In this document: positions 7,781 through 16,743 of the stretch, one piece after another
Position numbering within the stretch: the stretch's first letter is position 1
Layout: every line of letters starts with the position of its first letter
Position numbers and translations under genes: made by a program
Assembly: GCF_020911865.1 (NCBI RefSeq)
Contig: NZ_CP087131.1
Location: 2,294,001-2,358,000, forward strand
Direction of reading: 5' to 3'
DNA from: Chryseobacterium sp. C-71
GTDB taxonomy: Bacteria > Bacteroidota > Bacteroidia > Flavobacteriales > Weeksellaceae
DNA: 64,000 nt
Notes under the pieces: generated by a model
The model's database searches: none
Seen by the model: the letters and a program-made list of their open reading frames with translations, nothing else
Told to the model about the DNA's origin: nothing

Positions 7781-8866
7781 ATGAGTAAAGTTGCGATTAT
7801 CGGAGCCGGAGTTTCAGGATTGAGCATGGCCAATTATTTAGAAAAAAATAATATCGACTATCATCTTTACGAGAGACGTACAAAAGACGATTTGAAAGGT
7901 CACGGTTTTATCCTCCCAAAAGAAGGAATTGAATACCTTTCGGAAATTATTGACATCAATGATCTTTACACCAAAGGAAGTTTCCTGAAAAAATACATTC
8001 ATTACTGTCACAACGGAAACGTTCTTTCAGAAAAAGATCTGGATAACGTTTTTGTGATCTCAAGAAGTACTTTGATTGAAGTTTTAAGCCAAAATATTCC
8101 GGCAGACAAAATTTCTTACAGAAACACTCTGAATCTTACAGGTTTCTCTGAAGGAAAAGCCGAACTGGAATTTGAAGATCACGCAAAACTACAGGCCGAT
8201 GTCGTGATTGCATCTGACGGTTCAAGAAGCAGAATCAGAAGGGCAATCTTTCAGGATGAAGTGATGAAGGCGGTGAGAGAAAATGAAGTCGTCAACATCA
8301 TCGAAAACGAAGAAATCGCCAGCCAAATTGAGGGCAACTTTCATAAATTTCACCATGAAGACGGCGGATTGACTTTCGGAGTTTTAAAACTGTCTCCAAC
8401 CAAGATTTTATGGTATTGTCAGTTTGATATCACCCGTTATTTCATTAATGAAGATTATACGGCAGATTGCATCAAGCAATTTATGTTGGATAATTTCGGA
8501 GACTGGAATCCTTTGGTTTCATCGATTGTAAAAGAATCTAGCTACGAAAACGCTCACATCTGGAGAGTATATGAATTGGAAAAGCTCAATCCTTTTCATT
8601 ATAAAAATATTGCATTTTTAGGTGACGCAGCACATCCTCTGATTCCTTTTACAAGTCAGGGTGTAACCTCAGCTCTAAAAGATTCTTACATTCTGACACA
8701 GCTTTTATTGGAAAATAAAGACCTGGAGGAAACCTTTGAAAAATACGAGCAGGAAAGAAAACCTGAAATAGAAATACACATTAAAAACGGCAGAATATTG
8801 CTTGAGCAGTTTCTATTACCTATCAGCGAACAACCAAAAGACTCTTTACCAATCTCTTACAAATAA
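7781..8866 (+). CDS. FAD-dependent monooxygenase (TetX/kynurenine-hydroxylase type)
   Basis: Class A flavoprotein monooxygenase, 361 residues. The N-terminal dinucleotide fold is IGAGVSGLSMANYLEKN (about residues 6-22) with the acidic residue of the second strand in YERR. The DG motif (VVIASDGSRSRIRRAI) is at about 144-159, and the second FAD motif GDAAHPLIPFTSQGV at about 285-299. The closest named groups are TetX-like and kynurenine 3-monooxygenase-like enzymes, but the substrate is unknown and tetracycline inactivation should not be assumed. It is separated by one base from the aminotransferase gene, so both probably modify the same amine-containing small molecule. Confidence 0.85.
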   Translation: MSKVAIIGAGVSGLSMANYLEKNNIDYHLYERRTKDDLKGHGFILPKEGIEYLSEIIDINDLYTKGSFLKKYIHYCHNGNVLSEKDLDNVFVISRSTLIEVLSQNIPADKISYRNTLNLTGFSEGKAELEFEDHAKLQADVVIASDGSRSRIRRAIFQDEVMKAVRENEVVNIIENEEIASQIEGNFHKFHHEDGGLTFGVLKLSPTKILWYCQFDITRYFINEDYTADCIKQFMLDNFGDWNPLVSSIVKESSYENAHIWRVYELEKLNPFHYKNIAFLGDAAHPLIPFTSQGVTSALKDSYILTQLLLENKDLEETFEKYEQERKPEIEIHIKNGRILLEQFLLPISEQPKDSLPISYK

Positions 8867-8867
8867 T

Positions 8868-10025
8868 ATGTTTAATAATACTGATATAAATTTTGAGGCT
8901 CTCAAAAAAAAGGCCTACAACGGAAGATGGGCAACTTTAGAAGACGGAATTATTCCTCTCACTGCTGCTGATCCGGATTTCAGAATGTCTACCGAGATCG
9001 AGCAAGGCATTATTGAATATATTAAAGACGGATATTTGAGCTACGGGCCATTTTCCGGTCTGCCTGAATTCAAAAAAAGCGTTTCAGAACATTTCAACAC
9101 AGGAAAAAACGGAAACTTCACTCCTGAAAATGTATTGGCGGTCAACAGTGCTGCGATGGGAATGTTTATGGTTGCCAAATATGTTTTAAATACTGGTGAT
9201 GAAGCCATCATTTTTGATCCGGTTGATTTTTTATTTAAAAAGACCGTTGACGCAGTTGGCGGAGTTCTGAAATTATGTCCGGTAGATTCTAAAACCGGAA
9301 ATATTGATTTTGAGATGTTGGTTTCATTAATTGGTCCTAAAACAAAAATGATCAGCATCTGCAACCCTCACAATCCGGTTGGAAGGGTTTATTCAAAAGA
9401 AATCTTAAAGAAAATATCTGAAATTGCAGCAGCTCATGATCTTTGGGTGATGAGTGATGAAATATGGAGCGATATTGTTTACGATAAAAGAGAATTCAAT
9501 ACGTACTCATCAGTTTCTGAAGAAGCTAAAAAGAAGAGTTTTACCGTATTCGGGTTTTCAAAGTCTTTTGGAATTGCGGGTTTAAGAATTGGTGCAGTTT
9601 TATGCAATGATCAGGAACTTCTTGACGATTTCACAGAAAAATCTCAATTCAATTCTACCATTGAAGGTGTTTCTACTTTGTCACAAATTGCAGGAAGCGT
9701 GGCAATTGACCGAGCAAAACCTTGGTTTAATGATTTCCTAACGCATTTGCAACACAACAGAGATTTGGCGCACAGCATCTTGAGTAATTCAGGAATTTTA
9801 ACGCCTAATCTTCCCGAAGCCACGTTTGTGATTTTTCCAAAAATTGAAAACGGAATGTCGAGCGACCAGTTTGCTCAACACGTTTTAAAGCAAGGAAAAG
9901 TTGCCGTTGTTCCCGGTTCTGAACGTTGGTTTGGAAAAGGAGCAGAAGGCCACATCAGGATCTGCTTCTCTACTTCCAGAGAAATTTTGGAAGAAGGATT
10001 GAACAGGATTATTAAAAGTTTTTAG
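8868..10025 (+). CDS. PLP-dependent aminotransferase, class I/II (PatB/MalY-like)
   Basis: Fold-type I PLP enzyme, 385 residues from the ATG at 8868; upstream in-frame codons lie inside the previous gene. Motifs: LTAADPDFRMSTEIEQGI near the N-terminus, as in MalY/PatB C-S lyases and class I aminotransferases. Then ICNPHNPVGRVYSKE (about 165-179), the aspartate and tyrosine-type contacts in MSDEIWSDIVYD (about 199-210), and the lysine in GFSKSFGIAGLRIG (about 230-243). It may be an aminotransferase or a cystathionine beta-lyase; the sequence does not settle this. It is co-transcribed with the flavin monooxygenase and followed by a strong terminator. Confidence 0.85.
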   Translation: MFNNTDINFEALKKKAYNGRWATLEDGIIPLTAADPDFRMSTEIEQGIIEYIKDGYLSYGPFSGLPEFKKSVSEHFNTGKNGNFTPENVLAVNSAAMGMFMVAKYVLNTGDEAIIFDPVDFLFKKTVDAVGGVLKLCPVDSKTGNIDFEMLVSLIGPKTKMISICNPHNPVGRVYSKEILKKISEIAAAHDLWVMSDEIWSDIVYDKREFNTYSSVSEEAKKKSFTVFGFSKSFGIAGLRIGAVLCNDQELLDDFTEKSQFNSTIEGVSTLSQIAGSVAIDRAKPWFNDFLTHLQHNRDLAHSILSNSGILTPNLPEATFVIFPKIENGMSSDQFAQHVLKQGKVAVVPGSERWFGKGAEGHIRICFSTSREILEEGLNRIIKSF

Positions 10026-10035
10026 AATTAAATTT

Positions 10036-10078
10036 AAAGAGGCTGCAAAATCTAAGATTTTGCAGCCTCTTTTTTTAT
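10036..10078 (+). terminator. Strong terminator after the aminotransferase
   Basis: A perfect 17-base stem (10036-10052 with 10056-10072) and a three-base loop, running into a T tract. It contains the readable arm GAGGCTGCAAAATC. Confidence 0.9.
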
Positions 10079-10150
10079 TATGATATTATTTGATAGGATT
10101 GCATCCTCTTCTCTGTTAGGTCGTCCCTTCGGGACTATATCTCTGCGAAT

Positions 10151-11350
10151 TTACTTTTTCGAAATCTTATACAATTTTCCGCTGTCGGTAATACCATAAA
10201 GATTTCCATCAGAACCATTCAGAACATCTCTGAATCTTTCCTTTTGGTCTAAAAGCAAGCGCTCTTCGCCCACAACTTTATTGTCTTTCATCACAATTCT
10301 GTTAATGTGTTGTCCGCTCAGACAGGCAATAAAAAGATTATTTTTCCATTCTTCAATATTTCCTGTGTAGAAAGTCACTCCACTTGGCGAAACTACCGGA
10401 TCCCAATAATAAACAGGTTGTTCCGTTTCTTCTTTTTGAGTCGTTCCGTTGTTGATTTTTTCACCCGAGTATTCAATTCCGTAGGTTACATCTCCCCAAC
10501 CGTAATTTTTTCCTGGCTGGATTAAATTGATTTCATCTCCACCTCTCGGTCCCATTTCGATATCCCAAAGCTGACCTTTTTCGTCTAAAGCCAAACCTTG
10601 CGGGCTACGAATTCCGAAGGCATAAATTTCAGGTTTATAACCATCTTTACCAATGAAAGGATTTCCCGGTGCAGGTTTTCCGTCTTTGGTAATTTTTAAG
10701 ATTTTACCTAAATAATTATCTGTTTTCTGAGCGTAAACTCTTGTTTCTTTATCAGATCTTTCACCGGTACTCACAAACAAACTACCATCTTTATCAAATT
10801 GAAGACGGCTTCCGTAATGTTTATCGCCATCATACGAAGGCGTTGCCCGGAAAATCACTTTAACGTCAGAAATATTTTTCATATCAGCAGAAAGCTTTCC
10901 TTTCGCAACTGAAGTTAAATTTCCATCGCCAAAAGGTTCAGAAAAAACAAAATAAATCATTTGATTCGTTTTAAAATCAGGATCCAGAGTTACGTCGAGC
11001 ATTCCGCCCTGTCCTTTATCATCAACTTTGGGGAATCCTTCTATTTTAGAAATTTGTTTTCCATCTGCCGAAACGACATTGATAAAGCCAGATTTTTCGG
11101 TAATTAAAAACTTCCCGTCTGGTAAATTCACAATTCCCCATGGTCTACCTAAATCTTTAGTTAGAATTTCTACATTGTAAGGAGTTGATGTTTTTACGGG
11201 ACTTATTCTTGTTTGTCCTTCAAAAGAAGGCTTATAGCTTGTATTTGCTTTTTCTTCTTTCGCTGCTGGTTCGCTTGGTTTGCCTTTTCCCTGACACGAA
11301 ACAATCATTGTTGCCGAAGCTAATACAATGGGTAAGAGTAATTTTTTCAT
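10151..11350 (-). CDS. PQQ-dependent sugar dehydrogenase-like lipoprotein
   Basis: Six-bladed beta-propeller of the soluble glucose/aldose sugar dehydrogenase family (YliI/Asd-like), 399 residues. A lipoprotein signal ends in the lipobox IVSC with the lipidated cysteine at residue 19. The first blade reads DLGRPWGIVNLPDGKFLITE. Calcium- and cofactor-type motifs such as YGSRLQFDKDGSLFVSTG and FGIRSPQGLALD follow. Known of family: oxidises aldoses in the periplasm using PQQ. No PQQ synthesis genes are in the window, so the cofactor would come from elsewhere. It is monocistronic. Confidence 0.88.
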   Translation of the reverse strand: MKKLLLPIVLASATMIVSCQGKGKPSEPAAKEEKANTSYKPSFEGQTRISPVKTSTPYNVEILTKDLGRPWGIVNLPDGKFLITEKSGFINVVSADGKQISKIEGFPKVDDKGQGGMLDVTLDPDFKTNQMIYFVFSEPFGDGNLTSVAKGKLSADMKNISDVKVIFRATPSYDGDKHYGSRLQFDKDGSLFVSTGERSDKETRVYAQKTDNYLGKILKITKDGKPAPGNPFIGKDGYKPEIYAFGIRSPQGLALDEKGQLWDIEMGPRGGDEINLIQPGKNYGWGDVTYGIEYSGEKINNGTTQKEETEQPVYYWDPVVSPSGVTFYTGNIEEWKNNLFIACLSGQHINRIVMKDNKVVGEERLLLDQKERFRDVLNGSDGNLYGITDSGKLYKISKK

Positions 11351-11483
11351 ATATAATATGTATTGGTTTAAAAGAAATTTTAAAATATTTAACTACAAAC
11401 AACTTTTTAATTGATGAATAACATTTTTTTTATAAAATTAAAATTGTTTAATAAGTTGAGTGTAAAAATAATGCCATAAAAAA

Positions 11484-11541
11484 TTGCAGAATTAAATTTT
11501 TATTCTACATTTGTAGAACATAATATAAATACGTAGAACAT
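11484..11541 (+). promoter_or_regulatory. BlaI-type operator overlapping the promoter of the blaI/blaR1-like operon
   Basis: TTG (11484-11486), exactly 19 bases, then TACATTTG (11506-11513): a perfect Bacteroidetes promoter. The -7 box lies inside the inverted repeat TTCTACATTTGTAGAA (11503-11518), whose core TACANNTGTA is the known BlaI/MecI operator core. A half-site GTAGAACAT recurs 20 bases downstream (11533-11541), running into the start codon. Binding by the repressor would cover the promoter, so the gene pair is predicted to repress itself. Confidence 0.85.
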
Positions 11542-11911
11542 GAAAGAAATAAAACTGACAGATTCTGAGGAAGTGATAATGGAAATGCTTTGGGAAAAAC
11601 AAAAACTTTTTATGAAAGAAATCCTGGAATCCTACCCTGAACCGAAGCCCGCATCAACAACCGTTGCAACTTTGTTGAAAAGAATGCAAAACAAAGATTT
11701 AGTAGGCTACACATTATATGGAAATTCACGCGAATACTTTCCAAAAGTTGCGAAAAGTGAATATTTCAAGGAAGAAATGACTTCTATGATTGACCGTTTT
11801 TTTAACAGCTCGGTGACACAGTTTGCTTCGTTTTTTACCTCAAATACAAAGTTGAGTCAAAAACAGTTGAAAGAGCTTCGTGAAATTATCGACAAAGAAA
11901 TAAAAGAATAG
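11540..11911 (+). CDS. BlaI/MecI/CopY family repressor
   Basis: Winged-helix transcriptional repressor, 123 residues. The N-terminal DNA-binding domain covers about residues 1-75 (LTDSEEVIMEMLWEKQKLFM and TTVATLLKRMQNKDLVGYTL). The C-terminal dimerisation helices carry the cleavage/oligomerisation region. Length is typical (120-130). It is followed 2 bases later by a BlaR1-like membrane protease. In the known pairs, the sensor triggers removal of the repressor from the operator. The target stimulus here is unknown, and no beta-lactamase gene is adjacent. Confidence 0.92.
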   Translation: MKEIKLTDSEEVIMEMLWEKQKLFMKEILESYPEPKPASTTVATLLKRMQNKDLVGYTLYGNSREYFPKVAKSEYFKEEMTSMIDRFFNSSVTQFASFFTSNTKLSQKQLKELREIIDKEIKE

Positions 11912-11913
11912 CC

Positions 11914-13731
11914 ATGGAAACTATCATTCTAAAAATAATTTTGTGTTCAGGAATTGTGCTTGGACTCTACTATTTATTTCTGGCAAAAGAGAAAACATTG
12001 ACCTTCAACCGCTTCTATTTATTGTTGGGGCTTATTTTCTCATACACAATTCCTTTTGTGACGATTAAAACCAAAGAAATCGTAAAGGACAAACCAGTCC
12101 TGTTGATTGAGCAGGAAAGTCCAATACAGATTTTACAAGATCCAGATACAGTACAGGCAGAAACGTTTGATTACACTCAATTATTGCTAATCATTTACTT
12201 TGTAATCTCAGGAATATTGATTGCAAAAATACTGTATTCAATACTAAAAATTAAAACACTGAAAGGTAGGAAGATCATTTATCAGAACCGTAATGTTGTT
12301 TTGCTTGAAAAAGAGATTTCGCCGTTTAGTTTTTTGAACACTATTTATCTTTCTGAAAAGTATTTTAAGGATCAAAAAATTGACGAAAGAATATTTCTAC
12401 ACGAGGAAATTCATGTAAAACAAAAGCATTCATTCGATGTATTACTTATCGAAATTATAAAGGCTTTTTCATGGTTCAATCCTTTCATCTACTTCTATAA
12501 AAATGTGATGATTACCAATCATGAATTTTTGGCCGATGAAGAAGTTATCATCAAAAATGAAAACATTAAAAACTATCAGGAACTGATTTTGAATGAGGTT
12601 CTGAAACAACAAAACTTTAAACTTACACACCAATTCAATTTCAATAACACCAAAAAAAGATTTATTATGATGACCAAAAGAAATTCAAAATTTGCGGAAG
12701 CAAAAAAGTATTTGGCGATTCCTCTTTTCATTGTGCTTGCCGGTTTTTTTGTGGAGAAAGTCTATGCGAAAGACTCTTTATCAAAAGTCTCAGGTAAAAG
12801 TGAAGGTATTTTTGCTGAAGAAGACCCTTACATTGAGTTTAATAAGATAATTAAAAAATATGGTAATCTTATAGAACTAAAAAAATATGCAGAGTTTGAG
12901 AAAACTGTAAGTTTATCTGACAGAGAAAAACTTAAAGATCTCTATTTTCAACTTACAAAAGAACAGAGAGACGCAACTCCATTTTATTTTTTTAATATAA
13001 AAAAATCTGAAAAAATTAATGTAACCCAAAATCAACTTAATGATTTTAAGAATTCGAAAAAATACGGTTTATGGATTGACGGTAAGAAAACCAAAAATCA
13101 GGATCTACAAAACTACAAGCCTGAAGATTTTTCACATCAATCTGTAAGCAAAAGATACCCTAATGCGATAAGCGCAAAAAATCCTGAACCTTATCAGGTA
13201 AATTTAATGACACACCAATATTTTCAAAATTACCAAAATGAAAAGGAAAAAACCTTCATGGGTTTTAAAGCAAAAGCGTTCATCAAAGGAAAAGATACGA
13301 TCACTCCCAGAAAAAATGTAGATGCAAAGCTTATTGAAATAAAAAAAGATTCAGATAAATCACAAAATACGGTATTAGATATTTCCACAGCTGTTGAAGG
13401 TCAAGCCGCCGATTTAGTTCCCGCAGAATTTCCAGGTGGAGCTAACCTATTGAGAAAATTAGTTTCTGGAAATTTTAATGGATCAGTGCTGAGCGGTAAT
13501 GAAGGCTCGCTAAAATCTGTAATTACTTTTATTGTCGATGAAAATGGAAAAGCAAGAGATATTAAAACTTCTGGAGACAATGAAAAATTTAATAATGAAG
13601 CTTATATAGCTACTAAATTGGCAAACCAGAATGTAGTTTGGAAACCTGCAACCTTAAATGGTAAACCTGTAGCATATCAATATAAAATCCCTTTAAGTAT
13701 GACATTTGAGACTTTCAAAAAAACACAATAA
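11914..13731 (+). CDS. M56 family membrane metallopeptidase (BlaR1-like) with TonB-type C-terminus
   Basis: Signal-transducing protease, 605 residues. Membrane helices are at about 3-22, 33-50 and 88-110, then the zinc motif HEEIH at 163-167 and a further helix at about 268-285. The long extracytoplasmic part lacks the penicillin-binding sensor domain of true BlaR1. Instead it ends in a TonB/energy-transducer-like domain (about 505-600, ITFIVDENGKARDIK and KPVAYQYKIPLSMTFE). This architecture is common in Bacteroidetes. It probably activates the adjacent repressor's removal in response to an envelope signal. Confidence 0.88.
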   Translation: METIILKIILCSGIVLGLYYLFLAKEKTLTFNRFYLLLGLIFSYTIPFVTIKTKEIVKDKPVLLIEQESPIQILQDPDTVQAETFDYTQLLLIIYFVISGILIAKILYSILKIKTLKGRKIIYQNRNVVLLEKEISPFSFLNTIYLSEKYFKDQKIDERIFLHEEIHVKQKHSFDVLLIEIIKAFSWFNPFIYFYKNVMITNHEFLADEEVIIKNENIKNYQELILNEVLKQQNFKLTHQFNFNNTKKRFIMMTKRNSKFAEAKKYLAIPLFIVLAGFFVEKVYAKDSLSKVSGKSEGIFAEEDPYIEFNKIIKKYGNLIELKKYAEFEKTVSLSDREKLKDLYFQLTKEQRDATPFYFFNIKKSEKINVTQNQLNDFKNSKKYGLWIDGKKTKNQDLQNYKPEDFSHQSVSKRYPNAISAKNPEPYQVNLMTHQYFQNYQNEKEKTFMGFKAKAFIKGKDTITPRKNVDAKLIEIKKDSDKSQNTVLDISTAVEGQAADLVPAEFPGGANLLRKLVSGNFNGSVLSGNEGSLKSVITFIVDENGKARDIKTSGDNEKFNNEAYIATKLANQNVVWKPATLNGKPVAYQYKIPLSMTFETFKKTQ

Positions 13732-13764
13732 ATTTATAAAATTTCACCTGTTATGTGAAATCCT

Positions 13765-13793
13765 ACCGTAAAGTTCCAGCTTTGCGGTTTTTG
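13765..13793 (+). terminator. Terminator after the blaR1-like gene
   Basis: Arms ACCGTAAAG (13765-13773) and CTTTGCGGT (13780-13788) with one G-T pair, then TTTTT. A weaker TTTCAC/GTGAAA inverted repeat lies just before it. Confidence 0.7.
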
Positions 13794-13896
13794 TATTTAA
13801 ATAAACCATAGAAAGAGTCAAAAATTTGGATTTTTCTGCGAAGCTAACTAGAGTTTTGAGTATATTTAAAGTAAGCAAACTATTCTAAAGTGAAAT

Positions 13897-14304
13897 ATGA
13901 TAGTCGATTTAAGTAAAGAAAATAAAATTGAATTTAGAAATGATCTAAGTAGTAATTATTGGTTTGGCATTTTACAAATAAATGAAATAACACATGAATT
14001 CAGTTTTGATAATAATGAAAACCTTGACTGGCAACAAATAAAAGACAGGTTAGTATATTTTGTAAAACATCATGCCAAAATCATTAATCTAACCAGCCTA
14101 GGTATAGACCACTATATAAAATTCACTCTTGGTTGGGAATCTAAGATAAAATATGATTTAGAATGTGTGACTATTTTAGTTAATGATCCAAAAGAAAATA
14201 TTTTTAAAATTCACCCTATATCCTTTGATGATCCGTACGTCTCGTGGTCGGCTCACATTTATGACAATGAAGGCCCGAAATTAAGAAATGTTACAAGAGA
14301 GTAA
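13897..14304 (+). CDS. Hypothetical protein
   Basis: Unrecognised 135-residue soluble, acidic protein rich in aromatic residues. No signal peptide or membrane segment. It reads like a compact alpha/beta protein (MIVDLSKENKIEFRNDL, then YWFGILQINEITHEFSFD). The size and isolation resemble immunity or SMI1/Imm-type proteins, but no motif supports that. A TATATTTAAAG sequence upstream is only an approximate -7 box. It lies between the blaR1-like terminator and uvrB. Confidence 0.6.
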   Translation: MIVDLSKENKIEFRNDLSSNYWFGILQINEITHEFSFDNNENLDWQQIKDRLVYFVKHHAKIINLTSLGIDHYIKFTLGWESKIKYDLECVTILVNDPKENIFKIHPISFDDPYVSWSAHIYDNEGPKLRNVTRE

Positions 14305-14396
14305 CTCTTCGTTTGTTCTTAAATGATATTATTTTTTGAGTAAAACTTTAAAAACATTTATGAGTTCACACATCTTTAGGACTCTTTTTTATTTCA

Positions 14397-14404
14397 TAAA
14401 TTTG
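14397..14404 (+). promoter_or_regulatory. -7 box immediately upstream of uvrB
   Basis: TAAATTTG ends 4 bases before the uvrB ATG. If it is the true -7 box, the mRNA starts at or next to the start codon. Confidence 0.5.
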
Positions 14405-14408
14405 ATGT

Positions 14409-16400
14409 ATGAAATTTACGCTTCAATCAGAATATAAACCAACCGGAGATCAGCCTACAGCCATTGAAAAACTGACTGAAGGTTTGGAAATCGGTGAAAA
14501 ATATCAGACTTTACTCGGGGTGACAGGTTCCGGGAAGACTTTTACCGTTGCCAATGTGGTTCATAATACACAGAAACCGACTTTAGTTTTAGCGCATAAT
14601 AAAACTTTGGCAGCTCAGCTTTTCATGGAATTTAAAGAATTCTTCCCGGAAAATGCTGTTGAATATTTTGTGAGTTACTACGATTATTATCAACCTGAAG
14701 CCTATATCGCAAGTTCAGGAACTTATATTGAAAAAGATTTGAGCATCAACGAAGAAGTGGAAAAACTTCGACTTTCGGCGATTGCAAGCTTACTTTCAGG
14801 ACGAAGAGATGTACTTATTGTAGCCTCAGTATCATGCATTTACGGTGTCGGAAATCCCGCAGAATTTCACAAGTCACTAATCTCCTTGGAAATTGGTGAA
14901 AAAACGACAAGAACCGCGCTACTTCATTCTTTAGTTAATGCTTTATATTCCAGAACATTGGCAGACTTCTCAAGAGGTACGTTTCGTGTAAAAGGTGACG
15001 TGGTAGATATTTTCCCTGCTTACGCAGATAATGGCGTGAGAATTCAGTTTTTTGGAGATGAAATTGAAAAAATCCAAAGTTTTGATCCTGTTTCAGGGAA
15101 TACAACTGCCAATTTTGATCAGATTCAAATTTACCCTGCCAACCTCTTTGTGACTTCAAAAGAAACTTTGAATGGAGCCATCAGAAATATTCAGGATGAT
15201 ATGGTAAAACAGGTGGATTTTTTCTCTGAAATCGGGAAACCTTTAGAATCAAAAAGACTTCAGGAAAGAACAGAACTCGATCTTGAAATGATCAAAGAAT
15301 TAGGTTACTGCTCAGGAATTGAGAATTATTCACGTTATCTTGACGGAAGATTGCCCGGCTCAAGACCTTTCTGCCTTTTAGATTACTTCCCGAAAGATTA
15401 TTTGATGGTCATTGACGAAAGTCACGTTACCGTCCCACAGGTTCACGCAATGTATGGTGGCGACCGAAGCCGCAAAGAAGCTTTGGTGGAATACGGATTC
15501 CGACTTCCTGCTGCAATGGATAACCGACCTTTGAAATTTGAGGAATTTGAGGCCATTCAAAATCAGGTTATTTATGTTTCTGCAACTCCGGCAGATTATG
15601 AACTGGAAAAAACAGGCGGAGAATATATCGAACAAATCATCCGTCCGACAGGGCTTTTAGATCCAATTATAGAAATTCGTCCTTCTTTAAATCAGATTGA
15701 TGATCTAATGGAGGAAATCAGAAAACGTGCTGAAATTGACGAAAGAGTTTTGGTGACCACTTTAACCAAGAAAATGGCGGAAGAACTGACCAAATATTTC
15801 ACAAAATTCGGGATCAGAACGAGATACATTCACTCTGATGTTGAAACTTTGGAGCGTATTCAAATCATGCAGGATTTGCGTCTTGGGATCTTTGATGTTT
15901 TGATTGGGGTCAACTTATTGAGAGAAGGTCTAGATTTACCAGAAGTTTCACTTGTTGCAATTCTTGATGCCGACAAAGAAGGAATGCTAAGAAGCAGAAG
16001 ATCAATGATTCAGACGGTTGGTCGTGCGGCAAGAAATCTGAATGGAAGAGCCATTTTATACGCAGATAAGATTACCAAATCAATGCAGGCAACTCTCGAT
16101 GAAACCGAATACCGTCGAGAAAAACAAATCGCATATAATACAGAACACGGTAAAGTCCCAATGGCTTTAAATAAAAAGATTTCTGAAAACCTCGTTGGAA
16201 GAAGCAAAGATTTCCCTGACGAAAAATATACTCAGAAACAAATTTTACAGAAAGTCGCGGATGTAAAAGCAACTTACGCAACTGAAGATGTAGAAAAATT
16301 AGTGGCTCAAAAGCAAAAAGAAATGGAAGGCGCTGCTAAAAATTTAGACTTTATAAAAGCAGCACAGTTGAGAGATGAGATTGCAGCTTTGAAGGGTTGA
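14409..16400 (+). CDS. uvrB: Excinuclease ABC subunit B
   Basis: UvrB, the damage-verifying helicase-like subunit of nucleotide excision repair, 663 residues (usual length). It starts MKFTLQSEYKPTGDQPTAIE, the canonical N-terminus, so the start is firm. Walker A is GVTGSGKTFT (about residues 36-45). The beta-hairpin region SYYDYYQPEAYI is at about 90-101, the DESH box in MVIDESHVTVPQ at about 334-345, and helicase motif VI in IQTVGRAARN at about 536-545. The C-terminal UVR motif that contacts UvrC is at about 625-660 (QKEMEGAAKNLDFIKAAQLR). Not in an operon. Confidence 0.98.
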   Translation: MKFTLQSEYKPTGDQPTAIEKLTEGLEIGEKYQTLLGVTGSGKTFTVANVVHNTQKPTLVLAHNKTLAAQLFMEFKEFFPENAVEYFVSYYDYYQPEAYIASSGTYIEKDLSINEEVEKLRLSAIASLLSGRRDVLIVASVSCIYGVGNPAEFHKSLISLEIGEKTTRTALLHSLVNALYSRTLADFSRGTFRVKGDVVDIFPAYADNGVRIQFFGDEIEKIQSFDPVSGNTTANFDQIQIYPANLFVTSKETLNGAIRNIQDDMVKQVDFFSEIGKPLESKRLQERTELDLEMIKELGYCSGIENYSRYLDGRLPGSRPFCLLDYFPKDYLMVIDESHVTVPQVHAMYGGDRSRKEALVEYGFRLPAAMDNRPLKFEEFEAIQNQVIYVSATPADYELEKTGGEYIEQIIRPTGLLDPIIEIRPSLNQIDDLMEEIRKRAEIDERVLVTTLTKKMAEELTKYFTKFGIRTRYIHSDVETLERIQIMQDLRLGIFDVLIGVNLLREGLDLPEVSLVAILDADKEGMLRSRRSMIQTVGRAARNLNGRAILYADKITKSMQATLDETEYRREKQIAYNTEHGKVPMALNKKISENLVGRSKDFPDEKYTQKQILQKVADVKATYATEDVEKLVAQKQKEMEGAAKNLDFIKAAQLRDEIAALKG

Positions 16401-16414
16401 TTTTAAATAAATAT

Positions 16415-16453
16415 AAAATTTCGGCGGCTCCCTTTGGGAGCCGCCGAAATTTT
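16415..16453. terminator. Bidirectional terminator between uvrB and the DUF3820 gene
   Basis: An 18-base perfect stem with a 3-base loop, AAAATTTCGGCGGCTCCC at 16415-16432 and its complement at 16436-16453. A and T tracts on the two sides let it work for both convergent genes. Confidence 0.88.
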
Positions 16454-16473
16454 TATAATAATAAATCTATTGC

Positions 16474-16740
16474 TTAGAATTTATAAACCTTCGTTTTTGG
16501 CTTCTCATATTCAACTTTTCCTCCACGAAGAGGCTTCAGCAAATCCATTAAACCATTTAATTTTATCTCATAAATTGTCGCCAATTGCATTCCCAGTTTT
16601 CCTTTTGGCATTCCTTGCCTGTTAAACCATTCGAGATAGCTTATCGGTAAATCAGCCAAAACAGTGTTTTGATACTTTCCGAAAGGCATTTTTACGACAC
16701 AAATCTCCTGTAAAATTTCAGGATTTATTCCCTGCTCCAT
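16474..16740 (-). CDS. DUF3820 family protein
   Basis: Small protein of 88 residues with the DUF3820 signature MPFGKYQNTVLADLPISYLE followed by WFNRQGMP, a block also seen in exonuclease-associated and quorum-sensing-regulated virulence-factor-like proteins. The function is unknown. No membrane segment. It is the last gene of a minus-strand run and begins 3 bases after the AI-2E transporter stop, so it is co-transcribed with it. Confidence 0.82.
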   Translation of the reverse strand: MEQGINPEILQEICVVKMPFGKYQNTVLADLPISYLEWFNRQGMPKGKLGMQLATIYEIKLNGLMDLLKPLRGGKVEYEKPKTKVYKF

Positions 16741-16743
16741 TTT

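Noticed and set aside
7781..8866. Tetracycline-inactivating enzyme
   Set aside because: Resemblance to TetX is at the family level only (FAD motifs). The partner aminotransferase suggests another substrate.
10118..10130. Hairpin GTCCCTTCGGGAC upstream of the sugar dehydrogenase stop
   Set aside because: Stem of five with no T tract; might be part of a dispersed repeat, but one copy in the window is not enough to call it.
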